Shown: in pieces, positions 32,820 through 43,979 of the stretch | How the letters are laid out: the number at the start of each line of letters is the position of its first letter | Position numbering within the stretch: position 1 is the first letter of the stretch | Assembly (NCBI GenBank): GCA_025451955.1 | Contig: JANWJJ010000020.1 | Location: 1-48,071 of the forward strand | DNA from: Rudaea sp. | Lineage (GTDB): Bacteria > Pseudomonadota > Gammaproteobacteria > Xanthomonadales > Rhodanobacteraceae | Direction: 5' to 3' | Length of the DNA: 48,071 bases | Notes under the pieces: generated by a model | Databases searched by the model: none | What the model was told of the DNA's origin: nothing | What the model saw: only the letters and a program-made list of their open reading frames with translations | Made by a program: the position numbers and the translations under genes

Positions 32820-34355
32820 ATGAGCGACACCGATCACTCTCGCATCCGCGACGGCGAACTGCTGGCCGCCGTGGATATCGGCTCCAACAGTTTTCACCTG
32901 GTGGTCGCGCGCTACGAGCATGGCGAACTGCGCGTGATCGACCGGCTGCGCGACAGCGTGCGCCTGGCCGCAGGCTTGCGACCGGATGGCAGTCTCGACG
33001 AATCGCGTTACGAGCGCGCACTGGCCTGCCTGGCCAAGTTTGGCCAGCGCTTGCGCGTGCTGCCGCACGAACGTGTGCGTGCGGTGGCGACCAATACCGT
33101 ACGCCAGCTCAGTTCGCCGGCGACCTTCCTCGGTCCGGCCGAAGCCGCGCTCGGCCATCCGATCGAAGTCGTGTCTGGGCGCGAAGAAGCGCGTCTGATC
33201 TATCTTGGCGTCGCTCACGGCGTACCCGACTCACCGCAGCGGCGGTTGGTGATCGACATCGGCGGCGGCAGCACCGAATTCATCATCGGCCAGCACTTCG
33301 AGGCGCTGGAAAAGGAAAGCCTGCAAGTTGGCTGCGTCGCCAGCACCCTGCGGTTCTTTGGCGACGGCAAACTCAGCTCCAAACGCTGGAAGCAGGCGCA
33401 GACCGAGATCGCCGTGGAATTGCAGCAGTTCGCGGCGGATTACCGCAGCCACGGCTGGGGCGAAGCCATCGGTGCGTCCGGCACGATCCGGGCCATCGGC
33501 AGCGTGGTGCAGGCCACCGGATGGTGCGATGTGCAGATCACCCGCAGCGCACTCGAACGGTTGCGCGATGCGCTGCTGACTTGTGGAAATGTGGACAATA
33601 TTCGCTTGCCGGGTCTGGCCGAAGAACGTATCAGCGTCTTTGCCGGCGGCGTGGCGATCCTCGAAGCCAGCTTCGCCGCGCTTGATCTGAAGCAGATGCG
33701 CGTCTGCGAAACCTCGATGCGCGAGGGCGTGCTCTACGACATGATCGGGCGCGCCGAACAACGCGATCCGCGCGCCGCCAGCATTACCGCGCTGGCGCAA
33801 CGCTACGCGGTGGATCGCGATCACGCCGGGCGCGTCGAAGTCACCGCCTTGTCGCTGTTCGACCTGGTCGCCCGCGACTGGCAGCTAGGTCATGCCGAAC
33901 GCGATTGGCTGTCGTGGGCGGCGCGCATCCACGAAATCGGCCTGGCCATCGCGCACAGCCAGCATCATGTTCACGGCGCGTATATTGCGGAAAATTCCGA
34001 TCTCGCCGGCTTTGCCCGCCACGAGCAACAGGTACTCGCGGCAGTCTTGCGCAATCACCGCCGCAAACCCAACGACGCCGTACTGCGCGCCCTGCCCGAA
34101 CGCCTGCGGCTGTCCGCTGCGCGCGTCACCGCCCTGTTGCGTCTGGCCGTGCTGCTGCAACGCGGCCGCGCTGCCGATCCGCCGCCCGCGCTGGAACTGC
34201 ACGCCGAAGACAAGTCGCTGCAATTGAAGTTGCCACGCGCCTGGCTCGACGCGCACCCGCTGACGCGCGCCGATCTCGATCAGGAACGCGACTATCTAAA
34301 ACAGTTCGAGATCAAGCTGCAAGTGCGCGATAGCGAGAAGCTGGCCGCCGCCTGA
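32820..34355 (+). CDS. ppx: Exopolyphosphatase (Ppx/GppA family)
   Basis: 511 residues from ATG 32820; the open frame upstream lies within ppk. ASKHA-fold phosphatase: AAVDIGSNSFHLVVARYE, RAVATNTVRQLSSP, VSGREEARLIYLGV, VIDIGGGSTEFIIG and GEAIGASGTIRAIG, followed by the HD-like C-terminal domain (RIHEIGLAIAHSQHHVHGAYIAENSDLAGF) found in long Ppx enzymes. It removes terminal phosphate from polyphosphate; GppA activity on pppGpp is the alternative, but the adjacency to ppk favours Ppx. A small hairpin, GTGCC/GGCAC (32803-32818), sits immediately before the start codon and could limit translation. Confidence 0.94.
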   Translation: MSDTDHSRIRDGELLAAVDIGSNSFHLVVARYEHGELRVIDRLRDSVRLAAGLRPDGSLDESRYERALACLAKFGQRLRVLPHERVRAVATNTVRQLSSPATFLGPAEAALGHPIEVVSGREEARLIYLGVAHGVPDSPQRRLVIDIGGGSTEFIIGQHFEALEKESLQVGCVASTLRFFGDGKLSSKRWKQAQTEIAVELQQFAADYRSHGWGEAIGASGTIRAIGSVVQATGWCDVQITRSALERLRDALLTCGNVDNIRLPGLAEERISVFAGGVAILEASFAALDLKQMRVCETSMREGVLYDMIGRAEQRDPRAASITALAQRYAVDRDHAGRVEVTALSLFDLVARDWQLGHAERDWLSWAARIHEIGLAIAHSQHHVHGAYIAENSDLAGFARHEQQVLAAVLRNHRRKPNDAVLRALPERLRLSAARVTALLRLAVLLQRGRAADPPPALELHAEDKSLQLKLPRAWLDAHPLTRADLDQERDYLKQFEIKLQVRDSEKLAAA

Positions 34356-34410
34356 TCGCCGACGGCGGACCGCACGCAGCGGTTCTGCCGAACGGGTTCT
34401 GGCACGACGC

Positions 34411-35370
34411 TCAGGGGCGCCGCGCCAGCTCCGGATTGTCGCGCGCCACTGGCATCAGATCCTTCTTCGAGACGCCGAGCCAGAGCAGGATCGGGTTGGC
34501 GAAGAAAATCGACGACAACGTACCGATGACGATGCCGATGATCATGGTCAGGGCGAAACCGTGCACCACCGGGCCGCCAAAGAAGTACAAGGCGATCATC
34601 GTGATCGCGGTGAACAACGCAGTGATGATCGTACGCGACAGGGTGGAATTGATCGCGCGGTTGAGGATGTCCACCGGTTCGGCCTTGCGCGTGGAGCGGA
34701 ACAGTTCGCGCACGCGATCGAACACGACGACCTTGTCGTTGATCGAGTAGCCGACCACGGCCAGCACCGAAGCCAGCACGGTGATGTCGAACTCACGCTG
34801 AGTCAGCGCAAAAAATCCGACCGTGAGCAGGGTGTCGTGGATTTCACTGGCGATCGCGGCGATGGCGAAGCGCCACTCGAAGCGGATGCCGATGTAGATC
34901 ATGATGCCGAGGATGACGAAGATCACCGCCACCGCACCGTCGCTCTTCAATTCCTCGCCGACCTGCGGGCCGACGAAATCGGTGCGCGTCTTGTGCGCAT
35001 CGGAACGCTTGGCCAGCAGCGCCTTGAGCACATCGTCGGCGACCTGATCGTTTTTCTTCTTGGCGTCGCCGCTGGCAGCCTTGTCGTCGCGCGCCTGCAA
35101 GCGGATCGACACTTCACGTGCGCCACCAATGCTCTGCACGATAGCGTGATCGTAACCGGCCGCGTCCAGCGCAGTACGCACTTCGCCGGTATCGACCGGC
35201 TGATCGTACTTGACCTCGACCAGCACGCCGCCGGTGAAATCCAGGCCGTAATTCAGGCCGCGGGTGAGAATGGCGCCGATCGAAAGCACCACCAGCAGCG
35301 TGGAAATCACGATGCTGATATTGCGAAAGCGCAGGAAGTCGATTTTGCTGTTCGGGTTGAAAATTTCCAT
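34411..35370 (-). CDS. secF: Protein translocase subunit SecF
   Basis: 319 residues. Six helices: one near residues 20-40 (ISIVISTLLVVLSIGAILTRG), a periplasmic P1-like domain carrying LDFTGGVLVEVKYDQP and an unusually Lys/Asp-rich insert (DDKAASGDAKKKNDQ), then five helices including HDTLLTVGFFALTQREFDITVLASVLAVVGYSINDKVVVFDRVRE, the proton-channel region shared with SecD. SecDF uses the proton motive force to pull exported proteins through SecYEG on the periplasmic side. GGAG precedes the ATG; the gene starts two bases after the secD stop and closes the queA-tgt-yajC-secD-secF cluster. Confidence 0.96.
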   Translation of the reverse strand: MEIFNPNSKIDFLRFRNISIVISTLLVVLSIGAILTRGLNYGLDFTGGVLVEVKYDQPVDTGEVRTALDAAGYDHAIVQSIGGAREVSIRLQARDDKAASGDAKKKNDQVADDVLKALLAKRSDAHKTRTDFVGPQVGEELKSDGAVAVIFVILGIMIYIGIRFEWRFAIAAIASEIHDTLLTVGFFALTQREFDITVLASVLAVVGYSINDKVVVFDRVRELFRSTRKAEPVDILNRAINSTLSRTIITALFTAITMIALYFFGGPVVHGFALTMIIGIVIGTLSSIFFANPILLWLGVSKKDLMPVARDNPELARRP

Positions 35371-35372
35371 GA

Positions 35373-37304
35373 TCAGTGCGCTCCTCGCGCATGGCCGCCG
35401 CCGACCGCCAGGCCCTTGAGCTTGCGGCCGTGATAAATCAGGTTGACCAGGGCGTGGGTGACCGTCACCGAGGTAAACATCGAAGTCAGAATGCCGACCG
35501 CCAGGGTCACGGCAAAGCCCTTGATCGGGCCGGAACCGAAGGCAAACAAACCAAACGCGGCCAGCAAGTGAGTGACGTTGGCATCGAGAATCGTCGCCCA
35601 GGCTTTTTCGTAACCGGCGCGTATCGACGCCAGAGGCGTCAATCCGTTGCGCAATTCCTCACGTATTCGTTCGCAGATCAGCACGTTCGCGTCGATCGCC
35701 ATGCCCAGGGTCAACACGATACCGGCGATGCCCGGCATGGTCAGGGTGGCTTGCATCAGCGACAACACCGCAATCAGCATGATGAGGTTCAGCACCAGGG
35801 CGATGTCGGCAATCAGGCCGAACACGTGGTAGTACAGTGCCGCGCAAATCAGCACCAGCGCCAGGCCGAGCATCACCGCGCGCTCGCCCTTCTGGATATT
35901 GTCCTGACCCAGACTCGGGCCGATCACGCGCTCCTCGACAATGTCGGCCGGCGCGGCCAGTGAACCGGCGCGCAGCAGCAACGACAGTTCGCTGGCGGTC
36001 TTCATGCTTTCCAGGCCGGTGGTCTGGAAGCGCTTGGAAAAGACGCCCTGCACGGTGGCGTCGTTGATCACCTGTTCGGTAACCTTGTTGCTGCGCACTT
36101 CCTTGCCGTCGACGATCCTGGTCACCGGCGTACTTTCGATATAGACCACGGCCATGCGATGGCCAACATTGTTGGTGGTGAAATCGAGCATGCGCTTGCC
36201 GCCGACCGCATTCAGGGTCACCGACACCGAAGGCGTGCCAGTTTGCTGATCGAGCATGGCAGTGGCGTCGATGACTTCGTCGCCGCCGACAATGATTTTC
36301 TTCTTCAGCACGATCGGCATGGGTTTGCCGTCGGGACCCAGACGCTGGGTGTAGTACAGACGCGATTCCGGCGGTACGCTGCCGGATTTCGCCGCATCGA
36401 CCGGATTGGTGCCCTCATCCACCGCGTGATATTCCAGGGTCGCGGCGGCGCCGAGAATCTTCTTCGCTTCGGCGGTATCCTGCACGCCAGGCAATTCGAC
36501 CACGATGCGATTAGCGCCCTGTTGCTGAATCAGCGGCTCGGCCACGCCAAGCTGGTTGACGCGATTGCGGAACGTGGTCAGATTGCTCTGCACGATCTGC
36601 TTGGACTGCGCCACCAGCGCGGCTTCGCGGATCTTCGCCACCAACGCGAAACTATTCGCCGTGCTGACGCCGTCGGTAATTTCCAGTGGCGGTTGCTCGC
36701 CGAGTTTTTCCGGCTGGTTCACTTCCTTGTCGATGACCTTGCCCGCTTGCGTGCGATCGGCATCCGAGCGCAGCACGAGAACGATCCCTTGTGCACTGGC
36801 ATTGACCGATTCATAGCGCACCTTGGCCTCGCGCAACGAGGTGCGGATATCGTCGACATAGCGCTGCTGCATTTTGTTCAGCGCGGCCTGCTGGTCGATT
36901 TCCATCAGGAAGTGCACGCCGCCCTGCAAATCCAGACCCAGCGGCATGCGGTTGGCGCCGATCGCGCGCAACCAGCCGGGCACGGTCGAGGCCAGATTCA
37001 GCGCGACGACATACTGATCGCCCAACTCCGCCTTGATCACGTCGGACGCGGCCAACTGCACGTCGGTGTTGGCAAAGCGCACGAGCATGCGGTCGCCGTT
37101 GATCTCGACGTCCTTGAAATCCATCTTCTTGGTTTGCAGGATGCCGAGGACTTTTTCCTTCAACGCTGCATCGACGGTCGCGCCGCGATTGGCGGAAATC
37201 TGCACCGCCGGCTGCTGCGGAAACAGAATCGGCAGCGCGTAGAGAATGCCCAGCAGTACCACCACCGCCACCAACGCGTATTTCCACTTCGGAAAATCGT
37301 TCAT
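35373..37304 (-). CDS. secD: Protein translocase subunit SecD
   Basis: 643 residues, slightly longer than the 615 of Escherichia coli. An N-terminal helix (WKYALVAVVVLLGILYALPILF), a long periplasmic region with LGLDLQGGVHFLMEID and RVNQLGVAEPLIQQQGANRIVVELPGVQD, then five C-terminal helices with the essential channel motif in TLGMAIDANVLICERIREELRNG. It forms the SecDF motor with the downstream product. The gap to yajC is 81 bp; a GATCGG/CCGATC hairpin (37360-37375) with an AAAA loop lies in it. It overlaps nothing and is two bases from secF. Confidence 0.97.
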   Translation of the reverse strand: MNDFPKWKYALVAVVVLLGILYALPILFPQQPAVQISANRGATVDAALKEKVLGILQTKKMDFKDVEINGDRMLVRFANTDVQLAASDVIKAELGDQYVVALNLASTVPGWLRAIGANRMPLGLDLQGGVHFLMEIDQQAALNKMQQRYVDDIRTSLREAKVRYESVNASAQGIVLVLRSDADRTQAGKVIDKEVNQPEKLGEQPPLEITDGVSTANSFALVAKIREAALVAQSKQIVQSNLTTFRNRVNQLGVAEPLIQQQGANRIVVELPGVQDTAEAKKILGAAATLEYHAVDEGTNPVDAAKSGSVPPESRLYYTQRLGPDGKPMPIVLKKKIIVGGDEVIDATAMLDQQTGTPSVSVTLNAVGGKRMLDFTTNNVGHRMAVVYIESTPVTRIVDGKEVRSNKVTEQVINDATVQGVFSKRFQTTGLESMKTASELSLLLRAGSLAAPADIVEERVIGPSLGQDNIQKGERAVMLGLALVLICAALYYHVFGLIADIALVLNLIMLIAVLSLMQATLTMPGIAGIVLTLGMAIDANVLICERIREELRNGLTPLASIRAGYEKAWATILDANVTHLLAAFGLFAFGSGPIKGFAVTLAVGILTSMFTSVTVTHALVNLIYHGRKLKGLAVGGGHARGAH

Positions 37305-37385
37305 ATCGTCACTCGTGCACCGCGCGTGGGGCGCGGTGGTTGTTTATGGTTGTGCGGATGATCGGAAAACCGATCGGCCCATCTA

Positions 37386-37727
37386 TCAAACGGATTTCAG
37401 CGTGCCCTTGGGCAGCACCATCGAGATCGCGGATTTCTGCAACTTGATTTTGACGTTCGGCGCAATTTCAAGGGTGATGAACGAATCGCCCATCTCGTCG
37501 ATACGCCCGGCCACACCGCCGTTGGTCACCACTTCGTCGCCGCGGGCCAGCGCCGCGATCATCGCCTTGAGTTCCTTCTGCCGCTTGGATTGCGAGCGGA
37601 ACATGAAGAACATCATCGCCACCATGATGACGATGAAAATGATCGGCGAACCCAGCAAGCCGCCGATACCCGGCGCCACCGGCTCACCCGCCGCCTGCGC
37701 ATAGGCGTTGGAAATCAGAAAATCCAT
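37386..37727 (-). CDS. yajC: Preprotein translocase accessory subunit YajC
   Basis: 113 residues, the normal size. One transmembrane helix near the N-terminus (GLLGSPIIFIVIMVAMMFFMF), then FRSQSKRQKELKAMIAALARGDEVVTNGGVAGRIDEMGDSFITLEIAPNVKIKLQKSAI, the small beta domain diagnostic for the family. It associates with SecDF in the inner membrane. AGGAG lies ahead of the ATG. The gap to tgt is 221 bp and holds a REP-like repeat, an interruption of what is usually a tight operon. Confidence 0.95.
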   Translation of the reverse strand: MDFLISNAYAQAAGEPVAPGIGGLLGSPIIFIVIMVAMMFFMFRSQSKRQKELKAMIAALARGDEVVTNGGVAGRIDEMGDSFITLEIAPNVKIKLQKSAISMVLPKGTLKSV

Positions 37728-37840
37728 GCGTACTCCTGTCGGAATGACGGCGATCGGGCCTGGCGAAACGGCCTGCCGTCAAAAAAGGCGTTGGATTATG
37801 CCATGGAGAGGCAAGGCGCGCACCCTTTCGCACAATGCTC

Positions 37841-37945
37841 GTCATTCCGGCAGGGACTGCCGGAATCCAGTCCACAGGGACGTGCCTATCGATCTGGCCA
37901 ATCCATCCGTGGTTTCTGGATGCCGGCAATCCCTGCCGGCATGAC
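37841..37945. repeat. REP-like palindromic repeat between tgt and yajC
   Basis: Two arms of about 31 bases (37841-37871 and 37915-37945) are largely complementary; each holds its own small dyad around CCGGCAGGGA. The left arm begins GTCATTCCGGCAGGGACTGC. It starts three bases from the tgt stop codon. It is a variant (CAGGGA instead of CGAAAG in the arm centre) of the family seen at 16827. Confidence 0.82.
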
Positions 37946-37948
37946 GGC

Positions 37949-40131
<2,183 letters not shown>

Positions 40132-40171
40132 CGCGCAATTGTACGCGGTGCGCCGGATCGGCGCGCCGAAA

Positions 40172-40774
40172 TCAGAGCCAACCTTTTTGTCTAGCGAGCC
40201 TGTAAGCCTCGATCCGATTCCCCACGCCGAGCTTGCCGATGGCCTCGGACAGATAATTGCGCACCGTGCCTTGCGACAAATGCAATTGCCCGGCGATGTC
40301 ACCCGCCGACATTCCCTCGCCGGCCAGGCGCAGCACCTGGCGTTCGCGGTCGTTGAGCGGATCGTCGCCAGACCAGGCTTCGAGCGCGAGTTGTGGATCA
40401 ATCGCGCGGCCGCCGCGATGCACCTTGCGCAGTGCCTCGGCAAGTTGTTCGGCCGGCGCATCCTTGAGCAAATAACCGCCAACGCCGGCGTCCAGCGCAC
40501 GCCGCAGGAATCCCGGACGCGCGAATGTGGTGAGAATGATCACCTTGCACTCGACGCCGCGCTCGCGGATGCGTTGCGCGAGTTCCAGTCCGGTGAGCTT
40601 GGGCATTTCGATATCGGTGACGACGACGTCGGGACAGTCCTTTTGGATCATCGACCACGCCTCTTCGCCATCGGCGGCGCAGCCGATCACATCCAGATCG
40701 GATTCGAGCTTGAGCAGGGCCGACAGCGCACCGCGCACCATCGCCTGATCCTCGGCAAGCAGGACACGAATCAT
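40172..40774 (-). CDS. NarL/DesR-type response regulator
   Basis: 200 residues. Receiver domain with acidic residues AEDQ (residues 7-10), phosphoacceptor Asp54 in VTDIEMPKLTG, and Lys in YLLKDAPAEQL. The C-terminal LuxR-type helix-turn-helix is LNDRERQVLRLAGEGMSAGDIAGQLHLSQGTVRNYLSEAIGKLG. It follows its kinase with a 46-bp gap. It is similar in layout to DesR, which in Bacillus controls membrane lipid desaturation; here the partner genes encode an ABC exporter, so control of that exporter is the simplest inference. Confidence 0.92.
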   Translation of the reverse strand: MIRVLLAEDQAMVRGALSALLKLESDLDVIGCAADGEEAWSMIQKDCPDVVVTDIEMPKLTGLELAQRIRERGVECKVIILTTFARPGFLRRALDAGVGGYLLKDAPAEQLAEALRKVHRGGRAIDPQLALEAWSGDDPLNDRERQVLRLAGEGMSAGDIAGQLHLSQGTVRNYLSEAIGKLGVGNRIEAYRLARQKGWL

Positions 40775-40820
40775 CGGCGGATCGTCATCGGCAGTCGCGG
40801 GCGTTGCATAGATGCCGAGT

Positions 40821-41993
40821 TTACGCGGACTGCAAGGTCGGCGATGTAGTTGCGGAGACTTGCGCCGCCTGCGGCAGCGGCAGACTCACGCTCAACACGG
40901 TGCCGCGACCGCGCTCGGAATCGATGCGCAATTCCGCACCGATGCCGGCGAGGCGTTCGCGCATACCGGACAAACCATTGCCGGGAACGATGGCGCTGCC
41001 GCGACCATTGTCTTCGATACGCAGCATGAGTTGGTTAGCCTGCGCCTGCAATGTGATGTGCGCGCTGGTCGCCCGCGCGTGACGCTGGATGTTCGTCACC
41101 GCCTCGCGCACGGTCATCGCCAGCGCCGTTTCTATCTCGACCGGCAAGGCGACGTCGGCAAGTTCGTAACTCAGACGCACGCTGTTGGATTCCAGCAGCA
41201 GTCTCGCCGACGCCAGTTCGGCGGCGAATCCTGCCGCGCGGATACCCGTCACCGCACGGCGCACCTGCGCCAGCGCATCGCGCGCAACACGCTCGACATC
41301 GGCCATTTCGCGTTTTGCCGCCGCGACATCGCGATCGAATAATTTATTCGCCAGTTCCGACTTGATCGTGATCAGCGACAAGGTGTGGCCAAGCAGATCG
41401 TGCAGGTCGCGACCGATGCGTTCGCGCTCGGCAAGCGCAGCGAGGCGGCGGACTTCGTCGTTGCTCAAGCGCAGTTCGGCATTCTTCTGCGCACTGATCC
41501 CCCAAGCCAGATTGCCGCCGCCAACGGACAGCGCCACCATCGTCATCGCCACCGTGGCCACCCACGGCCAGCCCTGAAAGTGGCTGCATAGAACGAAGCC
41601 GGCGATCACGAGCAGGATGCACGCGATGCTCTGCCGCGGCGTACCGACGAACGCACAGAACGCGCAGGCGTAAATTCCGTAACAGGCGCCGCCACTGTGA
41701 TTCCACGGCATCACCGCATAGCCGAGCAGGGCCACGGCAAAACCGAAATAGCCGATGTAACGCCGCGAGCGTGTGTACGCTTGCAGGTACAGATACAGAA
41801 ATACCGGAAGACTGATTGCGGTAGCGATTACCCATTCGCGATCCACCGGGCCGCCGAGCAGCAAGTCGGAAAAGATCCAGAACCCCCACGCGAGATTGAA
41901 CAGCGGGGCGTAGCGCATCTTTCCGTCTTTGCTGTCGCTGCACGCAACCGCATCGGGCGCGGGTTGAAAGTAGCGTTCGAGCATGGTCGGCAT
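40821..41993 (-). CDS. DesK-type membrane sensor histidine kinase
   Basis: 390 residues. Five or so N-terminal helices (about residues 33-165) form the sensor, with no extracellular domain, as in DesK. The HisKA_3 box RERIGRDLHDLLGHTLSLITIKSE carries the phosphoacceptor His198, and the ATPase has REAVTNIQRHARATSAHI and RIEDNGRG then GNGLSGMRERL. Such kinases often sense membrane thickness or lipid-perturbing compounds. An alternative start is ATG 41984. It lies 32 bp after the permease stop, within a four-gene unit: ATPase, permease, kinase, regulator. Confidence 0.92.
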   Translation of the reverse strand: MPTMLERYFQPAPDAVACSDSKDGKMRYAPLFNLAWGFWIFSDLLLGGPVDREWVIATAISLPVFLYLYLQAYTRSRRYIGYFGFAVALLGYAVMPWNHSGGACYGIYACAFCAFVGTPRQSIACILLVIAGFVLCSHFQGWPWVATVAMTMVALSVGGGNLAWGISAQKNAELRLSNDEVRRLAALAERERIGRDLHDLLGHTLSLITIKSELANKLFDRDVAAAKREMADVERVARDALAQVRRAVTGIRAAGFAAELASARLLLESNSVRLSYELADVALPVEIETALAMTVREAVTNIQRHARATSAHITLQAQANQLMLRIEDNGRGSAIVPGNGLSGMRERLAGIGAELRIDSERGRGTVLSVSLPLPQAAQVSATTSPTLQSA

Positions 41994-42025
41994 TATCGCT
42001 CAGTCCGAAGTCAGAGACACTTCGA

Positions 42026-42805
42026 TTACGCCGCCCGCGCCAGCCAGCGCCGCGCGATACCAAAACAGATCGCAGTGAATCCGGCGAGCCACGCCAAATG
42101 TGATCCGATGCCGATTGCCGGCACCTGACCAACGCTCATCAGCGCCAACTGGCCCAGATGCCAAGCCGGCCACAACGGCGCGATCTGCGACAGGAAATGC
42201 GGCAGCACGCTCAGCGGCATCCACAATCCGGACAGGAACGACATCGGCAGATAAATCAGATTGACAAAAGCCGGCGCGGCGGCCGCATTGGCACGCGCTC
42301 CGATCATCAGTCCGAGTGCGCACATCGGCAACGCGCCAGCGACGGCGATGACCCCGAGTGACAGCCATTGCGAAACGTGCAGTCGCACGCCAGCCAATCC
42401 GGATGCCATCGCCGCCAGCGTGAAGTAGATGATCGCCGCAAACAGCATCGCCATGACCAGTTTGGCCAGCAGATAAGCGCCCGGCGGCATCGGCGCGACG
42501 CGCTTGAGCGCGAGCCAGCCGCGTTCGCGTTCGATCGCCACACCGACGCCGAAACCGAACAGGCTCGGCGCCATCACTCCGAACACGCTATAACTGGCGA
42601 ATAGATAACGTGCCGCTTCGACACTGCCGTGATTCGAAATCAATCCGAACAGCAAATAGAATAGCGGCGGAAACAGCAACGACGGCACCGCGAACGCCGG
42701 TGTGCGCAACACGCGCAGGAATTCATATTTCGATTCGAGTGCGTAGGCCGGCAACGTGCTGCGTCCGGACAATGGAATCGTGGCGGAATCGACAATGGCG
42801 TTCAT
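42026..42805 (-). CDS. ABC-2 type transporter permease
   Basis: 259 residues. After a cytoplasmic N-terminus (LESKYEFLRVLRTPAFAVPSLLFPPLFYLLFG) there are six helices typical of ABC-2 exporters, including VMAPSLFGFGVGVAIERERGWLALKRVAPMPPGAYLLAKLVMAML, the family's conserved cytoplasmic loop. With the upstream ATPase it likely forms an exporter for a drug, lipid or peptide. It overlaps the ATPase stop by a single base. The kinase-regulator pair immediately downstream suggests that the pump is inducible. Confidence 0.9.
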   Translation of the reverse strand: MNAIVDSATIPLSGRSTLPAYALESKYEFLRVLRTPAFAVPSLLFPPLFYLLFGLISNHGSVEAARYLFASYSVFGVMAPSLFGFGVGVAIERERGWLALKRVAPMPPGAYLLAKLVMAMLFAAIIYFTLAAMASGLAGVRLHVSQWLSLGVIAVAGALPMCALGLMIGARANAAAAPAFVNLIYLPMSFLSGLWMPLSVLPHFLSQIAPLWPAWHLGQLALMSVGQVPAIGIGSHLAWLAGFTAICFGIARRWLARAA

Positions 42806-43716
42806 CAGGCGGCCTCTTTGGTAATCTCGACAAACGCTTCGGCCAGGCCGGCGCGTTGAACTTCGAGCTCGCTCAAACTCGTATCCTCGAACAGCAACTG
42901 GCGGACGACAGCCTCGGCGGCATCGGTGACGATCTCGATGCGTTCGCCATCTCGCGTCACGCTGCGCACTTCAGGCCAGCGCGAAATCGCTTCCGACGCA
43001 AGCATCGACAGGCAACGGATGCGCCGCTGCGACACCCGCGCGCGAATCGCACTGACGCTGCCCTCGGCGACGATGCGTCCATGCGCGAGCACGCTGACGC
43101 GATCGGCCAGCGCTTCGGCTTCTTCCAGATAATGTGTGGTCAACACGATGGCGCAACCTTCACTCACGAGCTGGCGTATCGTTTTCCACAATGTTACGCG
43201 CGCATCGACATCCAGCCCGGTGGTGGGTTCGTCGAGAAACAGAATCTCAGGTTTACCCGCAATCGCCAGCGCGAACTGCACGCGCCGCTGCTGACCGCCG
43301 GACAATTTGCCGTAGCGCTTGTTAAGCAGATTGCCGACGCCGGCCAGGGCGACGGTGTCGGCCACCGTACGCGGCTGCCGATTTGCATCCGACGCGTAAT
43401 AGCTGCGGAACAACGTAATCAATTCGCCGACACTGAGCGTTTCCGGTACTCCGGTGGTTTGCAGCATCGCACCGATGCGACGACGTGAGGCGAGCGACTG
43501 CGGCGGCGCATCGAATAAAGTCGCGCTGCCGGCATCGGCGCGCAGCAAGCCGAGCAAGAGCGAGATCGCGGTGGTCTTGCCGGCGCCGTTCGGGCCGAGC
43601 AGGGCCAGCACTTCGCCACGGCGCACATCGAGATTCACGTTATCGAGCGCACACAGCTTGCCGTAGTGTTTGCTTGCGCCATCGAGCCTGGCCATGACCT
43701 TGGTTTTGTCGCTCAT
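42805..43716 (-). CDS. ABC exporter ATPase (drug-resistance type)
   Basis: 303 residues from ATG 43716, preceded by AGGAGA. Walker A GPNGAGKT (residues 41-48), Q-loop region AMLQTTGVPETLSVGELI, signature LSGGQQRR, Walker B ILFLDEPTTGLD, H-loop TTHYLEEAEALADRV. The C-terminal extension of about 80 residues is typical of DrrA/NatA-type ATPases that pair with ABC-2 permeases. It is the first gene of the exporter/two-component unit and diverges from the aminotransferase gene across a 263-bp gap that holds one promoter candidate. Confidence 0.93.
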   Translation of the reverse strand: MSDKTKVMARLDGASKHYGKLCALDNVNLDVRRGEVLALLGPNGAGKTTAISLLLGLLRADAGSATLFDAPPQSLASRRRIGAMLQTTGVPETLSVGELITLFRSYYASDANRQPRTVADTVALAGVGNLLNKRYGKLSGGQQRRVQFALAIAGKPEILFLDEPTTGLDVDARVTLWKTIRQLVSEGCAIVLTTHYLEEAEALADRVSVLAHGRIVAEGSVSAIRARVSQRRIRCLSMLASEAISRWPEVRSVTRDGERIEIVTDAAEAVVRQLLFEDTSLSELEVQRAGLAEAFVEITKEAA

Positions 43717-43870
43717 CGTTGCCGTCTCCTGCATTGCGCAGCAAGATTAGGCACAAACCAAACGACGCTACAGTCGCGACCATCACGACTTCGGCATGAC
43801 GAATGTCAGGCGGCCAAGTGGTACCTTGAAGACGCGGTTGAAGCGGCTCCTTCGGCATACCGCCTTGACG

Positions 43871-43879
43871 TGCTAAAAT
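43871..43879 (+). promoter_or_regulatory. Extended -10 promoter element, candidate
   Basis: TGCTAAAAT matches the extended -10 motif TGNTATAAT in all but one position. It lies about 100 bp before the aminotransferase start codon. The -35 position (43851-43856, TTCGGC) is poor, as is common for extended -10 promoters. Nothing else is distinct in 43717-43979. Confidence 0.4.
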
Positions 43880-43979
43880 GGCCGGTAAATCAAGCATTTC
43901 GCCGGTGCCATTTCGTTTTCGTCATGAAATCGGGCACGCGTGGGCAGAATGCGCATTGTGCATTTGTGGAGGATTCCCC

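Noticed and set aside
40132-40171. preQ1 riboswitch before queA
   Set aside because: Only 40 bp separate the genes and there is no C-rich loop plus A-rich tail of the preQ1-I type.
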